The translations under genes and the position numbers were made by a program. This document shows positions 38,403 through 47,626 of a DNA stretch of 64,000 nucleotides, in pieces. The notes below the pieces were generated by a model, which had not been told where the DNA came from, made no database searches, and saw only the letters and a program-made list of their open reading frames with translations. Position 1 is the first letter of the stretch. Every line of letters begins with the position of its first letter. The DNA is from Paenibacillus sp. GM2 (GTDB lineage: Bacteria; Bacillota; Bacilli; Paenibacillales; Paenibacillaceae), in the NCBI RefSeq assembly GCF_900069005.2, contig NZ_LN831278.1, positions 112,587 through 176,586 of the forward strand, in the 5' to 3' direction.

Positions 38403-38541
38403 GGGTAGTAAATAACAATATTTTTGACTATCCAATTTTAATGAGTATGTTCAGGAAATGAGGAAAAGACTATCTGCTTGGGGAAGTGGGCGGATGAGGT
38501 CATTATGCTATACTTGGCTTATCATTTCAGGGCGGTGAACC

Positions 38542-39462
38542 ATGCGAGTAGATCGATTGCTCTCCATGTTACTCATTATTTCAAAAAAGGGGATGGTGAC
38601 AGGCAAAGAGCTTGCGGAACATTTTGAGGTCTCATTACGAACCATATACAGGGATATAGAAAAATTAGGCGAAGCGGGTATTCCGATCGCATCTATAGGG
38701 GGTAAAGGCGGAGGTTATTACATGATGGAGAACTATAATGTGGACAATCTTTTTCTGAAAAAAGATGAGGCTTCGACGTTCATGGCGATCATGAATAACC
38801 TGAATTTCCTGTTTGGCAACAACGCACATTTTAATGATATGGTTCTAAAGATCGAGAATACATATAACCGAGAGAAAAATACCGATAAGCTGAGTATTAA
38901 CATGTCCCATTTCAGTATGGAAAATGAATTAAAGGAGTACCTGTTTCTGATCAATCAGGCCATTGAAGAAAATAAGCTGCTGGTATTTGATTATTGCAAC
39001 AGACAAATGGAGTATTCCGAAAGAATAGTCGAGCCGATTCAAATTGCATTTACCGCCGGCCAGTGGTTTTTGGTGGGGTTTTGCAGGTATCGGGATGATT
39101 ACAGAAGGTTCAAGCTGGTACGGATCAATAATCTGAAGCTGGGCGACAGCTTTGCCCAGAGAGATATCACGAGGGAAGAAATCGAGGAAATTTTTGACGA
39201 AGGCTACCGCAAGTCCAGTATTAGGGTTACTTTGAAATTTTCCAAGCGAATGGGCAAGCAGCTAACCGAGTATTTTCAAGAGGAGGACATTCAACAAACG
39301 GAAGAAGGCCAATATATTGTTGTAGATCATTTTCCGTATGAGGAAGGATTGCTCAAATATATTTTAAGTTTTGGCCAGGAATGCGAGATCCTAGAGCCCC
39401 GTTATTTAAGAGATGAATTACGAGACTATGTAAAGAAAATATTGCACCTATACAATGGCTGA
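38542..39462 (+). CDS. YafY/WYL-domain transcriptional regulator
   Basis: 306 residues. N-terminal HTH of DeoR type (VTGKELAEHFEVSLRTIYRDIEKLGEAGIPI), then a WYL-type ligand-binding domain (EPIQIAFTAGQWFLVGFCR...FKLVRI). The WYL triad is WFL here. A C-terminal WCX part follows. The gene is divergent from the potassium transporter and upstream of the broken hydrolase and DUF2785 gene, which are candidate targets. A terminator hairpin begins at its stop codon. Confidence 0.88.
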   Translation: MRVDRLLSMLLIISKKGMVTGKELAEHFEVSLRTIYRDIEKLGEAGIPIASIGGKGGGYYMMENYNVDNLFLKKDEASTFMAIMNNLNFLFGNNAHFNDMVLKIENTYNREKNTDKLSINMSHFSMENELKEYLFLINQAIEENKLLVFDYCNRQMEYSERIVEPIQIAFTAGQWFLVGFCRYRDDYRRFKLVRINNLKLGDSFAQRDITREEIEEIFDEGYRKSSIRVTLKFSKRMGKQLTEYFQEEDIQQTEEGQYIVVDHFPYEEGLLKYILSFGQECEILEPRYLRDELRDYVKKILHLYNG

Positions 39463-39486
39463 CATAATGATGTCAGTCGTTTTGTT
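39457..39486 (+). terminator. Terminator overlapping the WYL regulator stop
   Basis: GGCTGACAT-AATG-ATGTCAGTC followed by GTTTTGTTTT. The stem begins within the last codons of the regulator gene. Confidence 0.75.
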
Positions 39487-39564
39487 TTATTGTAGAGGTA
39501 TACACGGTATAAGGAGTGGAACACCCATACGTATCGTTGAGGCCCTCCATACTTGTCATGACCA

Positions 39565-39805
39565 CGAGTTGTTCAGCAAATATTCGTTAAAAGGCACACC
39601 AAGCGTAATATTTATCGCAGGGTTAGGCGATAGCTCAGAGTCATGGGATGTGGTACAGGACCGGATATCGCAGGTTGCCTCAACCTTTTTTTCGTCGGCT
39701 GTCAACGATAAGCAAGATCAGAATCGCGGAACGAAGCGGACACTATATTCATCATGATGAACCGGAGATTGTTGTAGAGGAGATTGTTAGTATGTTAAAA
39801 GGGGA
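39565..39805 (+). pseudogene. Internally deleted alpha/beta-hydrolase
   Basis: One frame reads KGTPSVIFIAGLGDSSESWDVV (about 39591-39660), a typical hydrolase N terminus with the oxyanion loop. About 50 bases later another frame reads RIAERSGHYIHHDEPEIVVEEI (about 39723-39790), the C-terminal catalytic-His end of the same family. The central roughly 150-200 residues, including the nucleophile-elbow serine, are gone. The frames differ, so no functional product is possible. No other gene is seen in this stretch. Confidence 0.75.
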
Positions 39806-39812
39806 TGGAATT

Positions 39813-40664
39813 GTGGACAATACAAGGTTAAAACTCATGACGGAGCTGCAAAGAATCGGGAAGGAGCATTACCAGCTTCGTGAAGGTGAGCAATTGCAGG
39901 ATTTTTTAACTTGGATGCTGCAATATATCGGGGACCCTCAGCCGGAATTGCGGGATGATCTGATCTGTACGACATTTTATGAATGGTTTCAAGACGAGAA
40001 TATGTTGACGGCAACGGAATTGCACAGTCTTCTGGCTGTTCTGACCGATGAGCAGCATTTATTCTATCAGATTGGCAGTGTGAATGATTCGTCTGTATTT
40101 ACGAGAGCATTCTCCATTCTGCCCATTGCATTGATTGCGGAACGCCATAGAAAACAGCCTTTTCTGGATCAAGCCGAATTTCAGCATCTTAAGTATTCGG
40201 TGCTCCGCTACTATAGAGAGGAGAAGGATCTGCGCGGCTACCTGCCGGAAGAAGGTTGGGCCCACAGCGCGGCACACGGTGCGGATGCTTTGGATGAGCT
40301 GGTGCAGTGTCCGGAGAGCGATGGTGCGCTACAGCATGAGGTACTTGCTGCAATCCAAGGGAAGTTACATAACGGGATGCAGATTTTTAACGAAGAAGAA
40401 GACGAGCGGATGGCCAGAATCGTGGATACGATGATTGACAAAAGCCTGCTCCCGCCGCAGGAGATCGCTGACTGGATCGGTGGGCTGACACACTGCGCTG
40501 ATGTGCCGCAAAGCCGTGGTCCGAGGATCGCCCGCGTAAATAGCAAAAACTTTCTCCGCAGCCTGTATTTCAGAAGAGGGAAGATTAGCCGTGGAAATAT
40601 CATTGATGCTGCTATCCTTGCAGGAGAGGCTAAATTGAACAGGTTTGCCAGGGGAGAAGATTAA
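39813..40664 (+). CDS. DUF2785-family protein
   Basis: About 283 residues, helical and acidic. It shows DUF2785 hallmarks: QLREGEQLQDFLTWMLQYIGDPQPELRDDL, FTRAFSILPIALIA, KDLRGYLPEEGWAHSAAHGADALDELVQ. Function is unknown; the pattern resembles HEAT-like helical proteins. GTG 39813 follows AAAGGGGATGG. An upstream in-frame open stretch belongs to the hydrolase remnant and is not part of this gene. Confidence 0.82.
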   Translation: MDNTRLKLMTELQRIGKEHYQLREGEQLQDFLTWMLQYIGDPQPELRDDLICTTFYEWFQDENMLTATELHSLLAVLTDEQHLFYQIGSVNDSSVFTRAFSILPIALIAERHRKQPFLDQAEFQHLKYSVLRYYREEKDLRGYLPEEGWAHSAAHGADALDELVQCPESDGALQHEVLAAIQGKLHNGMQIFNEEEDERMARIVDTMIDKSLLPPQEIADWIGGLTHCADVPQSRGPRIARVNSKNFLRSLYFRRGKISRGNIIDAAILAGEAKLNRFARGED

Positions 40665-40681
40665 ACTCAGTTTATTGGCAG

Positions 40682-40948
40682 TTACTTTTCGGAATGCTCG
40701 CTATAAGCCTTCTTCTGCTTTTTGGCGGAGAGGGCTGTTTTCATGAGTAGGTTGAGGGGAAGAGGTAAAGAATACAAGGCGACAGGGTGTTGGGGGAGCT
40801 TGTTGTAATGTTTTGCAGGCATAAAAGCCATAGATCCACCGGGAAGAATGGGCGGCCAGGAGGGTTCTCTCTTGCTTCGCCTGTTCTTTTTTGAGTGAAT
40901 TAGATAGCGAATTAAAGTGTCAAAGCCATATTGACTTCCTAGTTGCAA
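40682..40948 (-). other. Possible small gene or gene fragment on the minus strand
   Basis: An 88-codon open frame whose second half (PPILPGGSMAFMPAKHYNKL and LPLPLNLLMKTALSAKK) has protein-like composition. The first half is Lys/Arg-rich and less convincing. No ribosome site stands out and I do not recognise a family; it may be a fragment. Nothing else is visible in the 40665-41006 gap. Confidence 0.25.
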
Positions 40949-41006
40949 GTCAGATACGATGATCTGGTTGTAAGGCTAGAAATGCTGCAGGAGGATCAGA
41001 GTAGAT

Positions 41007-41843
41007 ATGAAAAAGAGAATTGCGGATATCGCTACGATAATTGTAGGTGCCTTCTTATTTGCGTTGGCCGTCAACCTGTTTGTCATCCCGAATGAGTTCG
41101 GCGAGGGGGGCGTTACAGGGGTCACCATTATTCTGTATTATTTGTTCAAGTGGTCTCCTTCCATCGTTAACATCGTGATCAATGGCTTGCTGCTGATTGT
41201 TGGCTACAAGTTTCTGGATCGGCAGACGACGGTGTATACGATTCTCGCGGTCGCTTTTAACTCGCTGTTTCTGCATTTAACGGAAGGCTGGACGATCGCT
41301 TCGCATGAGCCAACCATTAATGCGGTTTTCGCGGGTGTGCTTGTGGGAACCGGAATTGGCCTGATTGTACGGGTTGGGGGAACGACGGCGGGAACCGTCA
41401 TTTTGGCCCGGATTGCTAATAAATATCTTGACTGGAATATCAGCTATGCGCTCTTGTTTTTCGATTTGATTGTGGCCCTTTCCTCATACTTCATTATCGG
41501 TCCGGAAAAGCTGATGCTGACCATCGTTGCTTTGTATGTAGGCACCAAGGTGATGGACTTCATTATCGAAGGGCTGAACCCTAAGAAGGCGATTATGATC
41601 ATTTCCGAGAAGCAGAACGACATCGCCGAGATGGTCATTACCGAGATGGACCGCGGAGTTACCGTGCTGTCGGGCCATGGGTATTATACGAAGAACCCGA
41701 AGGAAGTCCTCTATATCGTCATCAGCAAGCAAGAGGTATCCACGCTGAAGAAGATCGTCAAATCCATCGATCAAGCTGCGTTCCTTACCATCCACGAAGT
41801 ACGGGATGTGTTTGGAGAAGGCTTTCTGGATATTTCGAAGTAA
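41007..41843 (+). CDS. YitT-family membrane protein
   Basis: 278 residues. An N-terminal five-helix membrane part (IIVGAFLFALAVNLFVIPNEFGEGGVTGVTII is the family's opening) is joined to a cytosolic DUF2179 domain (GLNPKKAIMIISEKQNDIAEMVITEMDRGVTVLSGHGYYTK). Transport or signalling role is unproven; such genes are common in Bacillales. GGAGGATCAGAGTAG lies upstream of the ATG. Confidence 0.92.
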   Translation: MKKRIADIATIIVGAFLFALAVNLFVIPNEFGEGGVTGVTIILYYLFKWSPSIVNIVINGLLLIVGYKFLDRQTTVYTILAVAFNSLFLHLTEGWTIASHEPTINAVFAGVLVGTGIGLIVRVGGTTAGTVILARIANKYLDWNISYALLFFDLIVALSSYFIIGPEKLMLTIVALYVGTKVMDFIIEGLNPKKAIMIISEKQNDIAEMVITEMDRGVTVLSGHGYYTKNPKEVLYIVISKQEVSTLKKIVKSIDQAAFLTIHEVRDVFGEGFLDISK

Positions 41844-41853
41844 GTGCAGTCCA

Positions 41854-42255
41854 TCATTGTTGGGTTTTGTTAGAATACTGTTGAATCACTTGTGCGAGTT
41901 CTTGAAATTCATAATGATGGTTTACCATGTTGACGGTAAAATCTTCGGCTGCTTTCTGGTCCATGACAAAGGAGTAGTCATTCAGCCGTAAAAAGATTAC
42001 TAAAGCGGTAAACGCGGTCCGTTTGTTAGCGTTTTGAAAGGGATGATTCTGTCCCAGGGATTGAAACAGCGCGGCAGCTTTCTCAAACAAAGAAGGGTAT
42101 GCCTCTTCGCCAAAAGCAGAGGATTGCGGCCGAAATACCGCAGATTCTAACATGCCTCCATCTTTAACGCCGACATCTTCCCTGGGACTATATTTCTGTA
42201 CCATTGCGACATTAATGGCAATAACCTCTTGGACGGATAGGTATCGTACGGTCAT
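41854..42255 (-). CDS. Doc-type Fic toxin
   Basis: 133 residues. The Fic motif HPFQNANKRTA begins at H71; Doc toxins phosphorylate elongation factor Tu with this motif and halt translation. DGGMLESAVFRPQ is the conserved Doc N-terminal stretch. The start lies one base after the stop of the AbrB-like antitoxin gene. Doc is usually paired with a Phd antitoxin; here the partner is AbrB/MazE-type. Confidence 0.9.
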   Translation of the reverse strand: MTVRYLSVQEVIAINVAMVQKYSPREDVGVKDGGMLESAVFRPQSSAFGEEAYPSLFEKAAALFQSLGQNHPFQNANKRTAFTALVIFLRLNDYSFVMDQKAAEDFTVNMVNHHYEFQELAQVIQQYSNKTQQ

Positions 42256-42256
42256 G

Positions 42257-42520
42257 TTAACGATCCTTCAGGCCTTTCAATGTTTCATCGTACTCTTCCA
42301 TCACATTGGAGAGCGTTTCAAGAAATTCAGTACTTATTCCTGCTGGCAAAGTAACCTTATTGGCCTTGCGAATAACGATCTCTCCATCGGCTTCCTTCAC
42401 GTCGATAAGCACTACGTCTCCGAGTTCAAGTCCGATTTGCTTCAAGGCTTCGGTCATGGTAATCCCGAGGCTATTTCCGAACTTTGTTACTTTACGTTCC
42501 ATTTCGATCACCTTGGACAA
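42257..42520 (-). CDS. AbrB/MazE-type antitoxin
   Basis: 87 residues. The swapped-hairpin AbrB DNA-binding fold is at the N terminus (RKVTKFGNSLGITMTEALKQIGLELGDVVLI), followed by a short acidic tail likely to cover the toxin. TTG 42520 has GAGGAGGG 7 bases upstream; ATG 42502 is the alternative. It is expected to neutralise Doc and repress the operon. Confidence 0.87.
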   Translation of the reverse strand: MSKVIEMERKVTKFGNSLGITMTEALKQIGLELGDVVLIDVKEADGEIVIRKANKVTLPAGISTEFLETLSNVMEEYDETLKGLKDR

Positions 42521-42844
42521 TTATTTTCCCTCCTCATCATACTATTCAACTGTTATAACAATTATACATAGGTTGTAGGAAATAATAAACAGCAAGGTCA
42601 ACGTTCGACTCATTCTGGATTGTAACAGTATCTCTGATATCCTGTTACTAGTGACGCTCCTATTGCCAGTTCCTAGATTTATAGAAGGGTAGTGCTCATT
42701 TGGAATGAATGATTACGATCTTTAGGGATTACAAAAAAAAGAAAATAAGAGAAATGTAACTAATTATTGAAGATAAACGTTTTCCATATAATTGAATCAT
42801 TTGTTTGGACACGAAAAAAGAATCTAAAGAAAGGTGACTGCAGC

Positions 42845-43783
42845 GTGAATTCTGAGATGAACAAAAGATGGGGGGACAACCCGGGAAAAGCCGGTGCCAA
42901 CAGATTATGGCTTGTCCTATTTTACGCCATGTTTATCGCCTATGCTTTTATGGCCATTAAAGTTATTTTGTTTAAGACCATTCCTTTGTCAGCACTGTTT
43001 CATTCAGGCATCATGTCAGCATTAAGAAGCATTCATATCATTCCTTTTAATACGATTATTGAATTTATGACAAGCGAGAATATTGACATGGGGAGGGCGT
43101 TGGCCAATATAGGGGGGAATATTGCTATCTTTGTTCCTTTGGGGATTTTCGTAGCTTATGCTGCACGGAGCAAGCCTCTGCGTTTTTCATTTCTTTGCCT
43201 GCTGCTGACCTCATTTGCGTTCGAAGTTATTCAGTATGTGTTTGCTTTGGGGAGCAGCGACATCGATGATATTCTATTGAATTGTGCTGGCGGGGCTATA
43301 GGTGTAGGTGTATATAAATGGCTCCATAAATCAACATCCTCCCAGAATCAATTCGTGATGTCTCTTGTTGGTTTCCTCTTGGTTGCAGGGCTTTCTGGGG
43401 GTGTCGTTATTAGAATGGTAGAGCCTGAGCTGTTGTCTCTTACGAATTCTAAGGTCGAATATATTTATGAAAATAATGAGATCATGGCGGGATGGAATGA
43501 AGCAGAGGCAGGCTTGTTTGGAGATTTGGAAGCTGCTGAAGCCAATCAGATCACCATGTATATGAATCCTAAATCTGTGCGAACAACAGAGAAAGAAACG
43601 GACAAGGAGTATATTCATATACAAATAGATGATGCAACTAAAATATTTACTAGATATATCTCTTCCGATAAAAATACCGTGATCAGCAAGTATGAAGAAG
43701 TAACAAGTTCTGATATATCCTCCTTGCTAGAGACTGGGGATAGAGCTCCTTCGGTTAGGGTTTGGTTATCAGCAAGTGGCTGA
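42845..43783 (+). CDS. VanZ-like family membrane protein
   Basis: About 312 residues. A four- to five-helix VanZ domain (LVLFYAMFIAYAFMAIKVILF, NIIEF-type loop, NIGGNIAIFVPLGIFVAYA, SFAFEVIQYVFALGSSDIDDILLNCAGGAIG) is followed by an extracytoplasmic C-terminal domain of unknown role. GTG 42845 follows AAAGGTGA; an earlier in-frame ATG at 42767 lacks a ribosome site. VanZ proteins can affect teicoplanin susceptibility or surface chemistry, but most have no proven role. Confidence 0.85.
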   Translation: MNSEMNKRWGDNPGKAGANRLWLVLFYAMFIAYAFMAIKVILFKTIPLSALFHSGIMSALRSIHIIPFNTIIEFMTSENIDMGRALANIGGNIAIFVPLGIFVAYAARSKPLRFSFLCLLLTSFAFEVIQYVFALGSSDIDDILLNCAGGAIGVGVYKWLHKSTSSQNQFVMSLVGFLLVAGLSGGVVIRMVEPELLSLTNSKVEYIYENNEIMAGWNEAEAGLFGDLEAAEANQITMYMNPKSVRTTEKETDKEYIHIQIDDATKIFTRYISSDKNTVISKYEEVTSSDISSLLETGDRAPSVRVWLSASG

Positions 43784-43931
43784 AGCGGTTCTCATTAGCG
43801 TCATAGAGTAGTAGATTTATAAATAAGGAAATATATTATAGTTATTAAGTGAAATTATTCACAAATTTAAAGATTCCTCCATCCGGCCGATATAAATTTT
43901 AACTGTTTATTAAGGATGGGGGTTTTATTAG

Positions 43932-45185
43932 ATGTATCTCTTAAGGAAAATAACAGCGGCGCTGCTTGCTTTGCTCGTGTCGACCGCCAGCTTGGCAGGT
44001 ATAGTATCAGCAGCGGACGCTAAGAAGGTATCCGTTGATGTTGCAACCAATTATACGACCTTGGTTCCCGGACAAAGCGTCTTGGTGAACGTCAAAATCT
44101 TGAATATCCCCTCTGATCTGGGTGGGCTTCGTTCCGCCAAAGTTGTCCTAAGCTATGATGAGAATGTGTTTACGACCGAGGGTAACATACGCTTCGATGA
44201 GGATCTTGGGAAGTACATATGGAGAGACGATACCTTCTTCATTCCTTCCAAAACCTTCGAGACCACCGATTATCGTATCGAAAATCCGTATCCAGAGGAT
44301 TCCAATCCTGCCGATGGTAGGCAAGAAGTGGTGCTGTCCATATCAGCGCTAAATAACAAAACGATCCATCAGGCGACCGATGAGGCGTTTGCCTCCTTTT
44401 TCCTAACGGTCAAAAAAGAGGTCAAGACCCAGGATACTTCAATCCATATCGTATCTGAGGGAACCATGCTGGAGGATGCCGCAGGAAAGCCCGTTAACGG
44501 CTATGTCACAACCTCTGCGCATCTTCTTGTAGGCGCTCCTCAAAAAATTGAAATTGTTCGCGGGACTCTTCCGCCCACCTCGGATCCATTCAAGCTAAGC
44601 ATAAATAACGGTATGGAATTAAATGCGCTGGCGGGTTTCGATAATGGGGACACTGCTTATGTGACTGAGCTAACATCTTGGGAAACGACAGACCCACAGG
44701 TTATAAAGGCCCCGGCCCAGGGAAATATTCAGGCAGTTGGTTTAGGAAAAGCTTCGGTCACGGCCACTTTAGGTTCTGTCACTGGCAAACATGAAGTTGC
44801 GGTCTACCCGGCGAACGCCCCCGAATTAACTGAAGAAGAAGTAATCCGTGTCATCATAACAAGGATCCCGAATGAGAGAAGCTTCGCAGCAGCTACTGCT
44901 GTTCAGATAAAGGTGAATGGCAAAACCGCGGAGCCCGGACGACTGTTTGACGGCACCGTTTACGTTCCATTGCGGTCTGTCAGCAAGCTATTGGGAGTTG
45001 ATGTAGGTTATGACAGCGCCCAAAAAGCGCCAACGATAAACGGCAAAATGGTAACCCATTTTTATACCTTTTCAGGGGTCTCCTACATCATGGCCCGCGA
45101 TCTATCCCCATTGCTCGGGGCTGAGGTGAAATGGGATAAGAGCACAACAACCCTGACGATCAAGGCATCTGCCCCCAAAAAATAA
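43932..45185 (+). CDS. Secreted cohesin / Ig-like / stalk-domain protein
   Basis: 417 residues. Signal peptide (ITAALLALLVSTASLAG...SAADA), a cohesin-type beta domain (VATNYTTLVPGQSVLVNVKI...AKVVLSYDENVF), a bacterial Ig-like domain (WETTDPQVIKAPAQGNIQAVGLGKASVTATLG), and a C-terminal copper-amine-oxidase-N-like stalk domain (VNGKTAEPGRLFDGTVYVPLRSVSKLLG). It is probably a cell-surface or extracellular binding protein. GGATGGGGG precedes the ATG; a strong terminator follows. Confidence 0.85.
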   Translation: MYLLRKITAALLALLVSTASLAGIVSAADAKKVSVDVATNYTTLVPGQSVLVNVKILNIPSDLGGLRSAKVVLSYDENVFTTEGNIRFDEDLGKYIWRDDTFFIPSKTFETTDYRIENPYPEDSNPADGRQEVVLSISALNNKTIHQATDEAFASFFLTVKKEVKTQDTSIHIVSEGTMLEDAAGKPVNGYVTTSAHLLVGAPQKIEIVRGTLPPTSDPFKLSINNGMELNALAGFDNGDTAYVTELTSWETTDPQVIKAPAQGNIQAVGLGKASVTATLGSVTGKHEVAVYPANAPELTEEEVIRVIITRIPNERSFAAATAVQIKVNGKTAEPGRLFDGTVYVPLRSVSKLLGVDVGYDSAQKAPTINGKMVTHFYTFSGVSYIMARDLSPLLGAEVKWDKSTTTLTIKASAPKK

Positions 45186-45202
45186 TCTTTTGAACATAAA
45201 AG

Positions 45203-45248
45203 ATGCTCTCTTCTATAGCCAAGTCGGCAAGTAGAAGAGAGCATTTTC
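45203..45248 (+). terminator. Terminator after the stalk-domain protein gene
   Basis: ATGCTCTCTTCTA and TAGAAGAGAGCAT form a perfect 13-bp stem around a 16-base loop, followed by TTTT. Confidence 0.85.
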
Positions 45249-45249
45249 T

Positions 45250-45686
45250 GACTTTGCAGAATAGGGGGATTTAGCTTATGCAGAATCGTTCATTATTGAC
45301 GAAATGCGAATGGATAGTCCACACCATGTGAACTGTAGCCGGCACCATCATCGATAGGGTGAAGAAGACTCACAAGAGAGTCCGGATGAAGGCTACCTTT
45401 TGCTTTATTGCTATTGTCAGAAAAGGGAGGATACTAAAGAATAGAATAGAATATAGTAAATATCTAATATTGAATTTGATACTTTGGGAGGATATATGGT
45501 ACAGCAAACAATTCTTTGATTTTCTCCACGTTTATTATTTCTTTGGTGGTATTACATGTTTAAGTACAACGTGGACAACAATTGCGAGAAAGTATTAGAG
45601 ATTGTCAAGGGGCAACAAGCAGGGGATAATCAGGTTTAGTTTTGTGAGTAAAAAGAGACAATGTAACTAAAAAGGAGGTGACTTTC
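45250..45686. other. Gene-poor gap at the edge of the AT-rich region
   Basis: I see no convincing gene. One small open frame at 45359-45598 lacks a ribosome site and family resemblance. The AT content rises here relative to the left part, so this is the likely left boundary of the accessory region. Confidence 0.4.
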
Positions 45687-47348
45687 GTGGATCAATATCA
45701 AATGCTACAGCTTCTTGATGAGCTACTGAGAATGCCAGCAGAAACGGAATGGCTTGAGTATAAAGAAGCAAAATCTGATTATGATTTCCGTAAGGTTGGG
45801 AAGTATTTTTCTGCAATAAGCAATGAATCGAATCTAAAGGGGAGACAATATGGATGGCTCGTATTTGGCGTTACTGATGATCGGAAAATTGTTGGTACTC
45901 AATATAGGTCTAAGCGAGCAGACCTGGATAATTTGAAACATGAGGTCGCGATTAAAACTTCAGGTGGGTTAACATTTATGGATATCCACGAACTCATACT
46001 ACCTGAAGGCAGAGTGCTTTTGTTTCAAATTCCGGCTGCACCACCTGGTATTCCAACGGCATGGGAAGGACATTTTTACGGTCGGAACGGAAGCTCGATT
46101 GTTGCCCTGAATCTTCAAGAGATAGAACAAATACGAAGTCAAGGAGTACGAGAAGACTGGTCGGCTCAAATTTGTGAATCTGCTACTATCCATGATCTGG
46201 AACCTAATGCAGTTCAACGGGCTCGTGTAGAGTATAAGAAGAAGTACCCTCGGTTAACTGATGAAGTTGATGATTGGGATGATACAACTTTTTTAAATAA
46301 AGCAAAGGTTACCATTCAAGGGAAAGTTACAAATACAGCGATAATATTGTTAGGGAAGCCTGAATCAGAACACTTTGTACATCCGGCTGTAGCCAAAATG
46401 AGCTGGATCTTAAAAGACAAAGATAACATTGAGCAGGATTATGAACACTTCAGCCCACCATTTATCATAAACAGTGAATTACTATTCTCTAAAATACGAA
46501 ATCTAAAATACAGATATATGCCGGATAACAGTTTATTTCCAATAGAGGTTAACCAGTATGATGCTTATGTAATTAGGGAAGCTCTGCATAATTGTATTGC
46601 ACATCAGGATTATGAAATGCATGGAAGAATCAACATTATTGAAAAAGCAGATGAGCTTATCTTTACCAATTTAGGTGATTTCATTCCTAAAAGTATTGAA
46701 GCTGTTATTGAGAGAGACTCACCTCCAGAGTATTACCGTAATCGTTTCTTAGCAGAAGCGATGGTGAACCTAAATATGATAGATACAATTGGTTCGGGGA
46801 TCAAAAGAATGTTTTTCACACAAAAGAAACGGTACTTTCCTTTGCCCGATTATGATCTATCTGATCCTAAGAAGGTCCGGGTGAGGGTAATTGGGAAAAT
46901 ACTTGATGAAAATTATACTCGAATGTTGATCAATCATACTGAGTTAGATTTATCAACGGTGATTTTGCTTGATAAGGTGCAGAAGCGAGAAAAAATCAAA
47001 CCAGAGGAAGTAAGAAAGCTAAGAGCACAAAGGCTTGTTGAGGGAAAGTCACCTAACCTCTATGTTGCTGCAAAAATCGCTGAAATTACCGGAGATAAGA
47101 CAACATACATTAAAAATAGAGCGTTAGATAAAGATTTTTATAAGAGTTTAATCATTAAATTTCTTGAACAGTATCAATCCGCGAACAGACAAGATATAGA
47201 TAACCTATTAATGAGCAAGCTATCAGATACTTTGGATCATGCTCAGAAGAGGAAAAAGATTAACAACTTATTGTTTGAAATGTCAAAAAAAGATGGCACG
47301 ATTATAAATTCAGGATCATCTAAAAAACCAAAGTGGGTTCTAACTTAA
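45687..47348 (+). CDS. AlbA_2 (Schlafen-type) and GHKL ATPase domain protein
   Basis: About 553 residues. N-terminal AlbA_2 domain (ETEWLEYKEAKSDYDFRKVGKYFSAISNES... YGWLVFGV), a central RecG-like region, a HATPase_c_4 site (AYVIREALHNCIAHQDYE, LIFTNLGDF), and a C-terminal helical/winged part. Such proteins are often called transcriptional regulators or RecG-like ATPases and are frequent on mobile or defence islands. GTG 45687 follows AAAGGAGGTG; an in-frame GTG at 45678 lies within that site. Role unknown. Confidence 0.82.
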   Translation: MDQYQMLQLLDELLRMPAETEWLEYKEAKSDYDFRKVGKYFSAISNESNLKGRQYGWLVFGVTDDRKIVGTQYRSKRADLDNLKHEVAIKTSGGLTFMDIHELILPEGRVLLFQIPAAPPGIPTAWEGHFYGRNGSSIVALNLQEIEQIRSQGVREDWSAQICESATIHDLEPNAVQRARVEYKKKYPRLTDEVDDWDDTTFLNKAKVTIQGKVTNTAIILLGKPESEHFVHPAVAKMSWILKDKDNIEQDYEHFSPPFIINSELLFSKIRNLKYRYMPDNSLFPIEVNQYDAYVIREALHNCIAHQDYEMHGRINIIEKADELIFTNLGDFIPKSIEAVIERDSPPEYYRNRFLAEAMVNLNMIDTIGSGIKRMFFTQKKRYFPLPDYDLSDPKKVRVRVIGKILDENYTRMLINHTELDLSTVILLDKVQKREKIKPEEVRKLRAQRLVEGKSPNLYVAAKIAEITGDKTTYIKNRALDKDFYKSLIIKFLEQYQSANRQDIDNLLMSKLSDTLDHAQKRKKINNLLFEMSKKDGTIINSGSSKKPKWVLT

Positions 47349-47356
47349 GTTTAGAA

Positions 47357-47400
47357 AATAAGTAGTAAATAAGTTATAAATAAGTTATAAATAAGTTGTA
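47357..47400. repeat. Four tandem 11-bp repeats
   Basis: AATAAGTAGTA, AATAAGTTATA, AATAAGTTATA and AATAAGTTGTA follow one another without gap. The 11-bp period is about one helix turn, an iteron-like layout. It lies 9 bases after the AlbA_2 gene stop. Confidence 0.85.
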
Positions 47401-47580
47401 ACGCTACAGAAGTCTGCAAAATCATATGTCGACATATTAATCTAAAAATAGTTGAAGAAGTCGTAAAGCCGATCCTTCGCTGTTTAGCTTTCTAGATACG
47501 GGGAACTGTATCATAAGTAGGACGAAAGAGACCCTTGCATTCCCAAAAAGCTGACAATATCCTTGTTTGTTTATTATCAC

Positions 47581-47625
47581 TTAAGAAAGGAAGATAGCTT
47601 AAACAAAAAGCTCTTCCTTTCTTAA
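47581..47625. repeat. Perfect 14-bp inverted repeat beside the IS110 remnant
   Basis: TTAAGAAAGGAAGA (47581-47594) and its exact complement (47612-47625) flank a 17-base loop that itself contains AGCTT/AAGCT. The hairpin touches the stop of the transposase fragment and could be its terminator or the end of a small element. Confidence 0.7.
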
Positions 47626-47626
47626 A

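Noticed and set aside
39648-40664. One long gene starting at 39648
   Set aside because: The first 55 codons are the C-terminal debris of an alpha/beta-hydrolase; a GTG with a good ribosome site at 39813 starts the DUF2785 protein.
47357-47400. CRISPR array
   Set aside because: The repeats are only 11 bp, directly adjacent and without spacers; no cas gene is present in the window.
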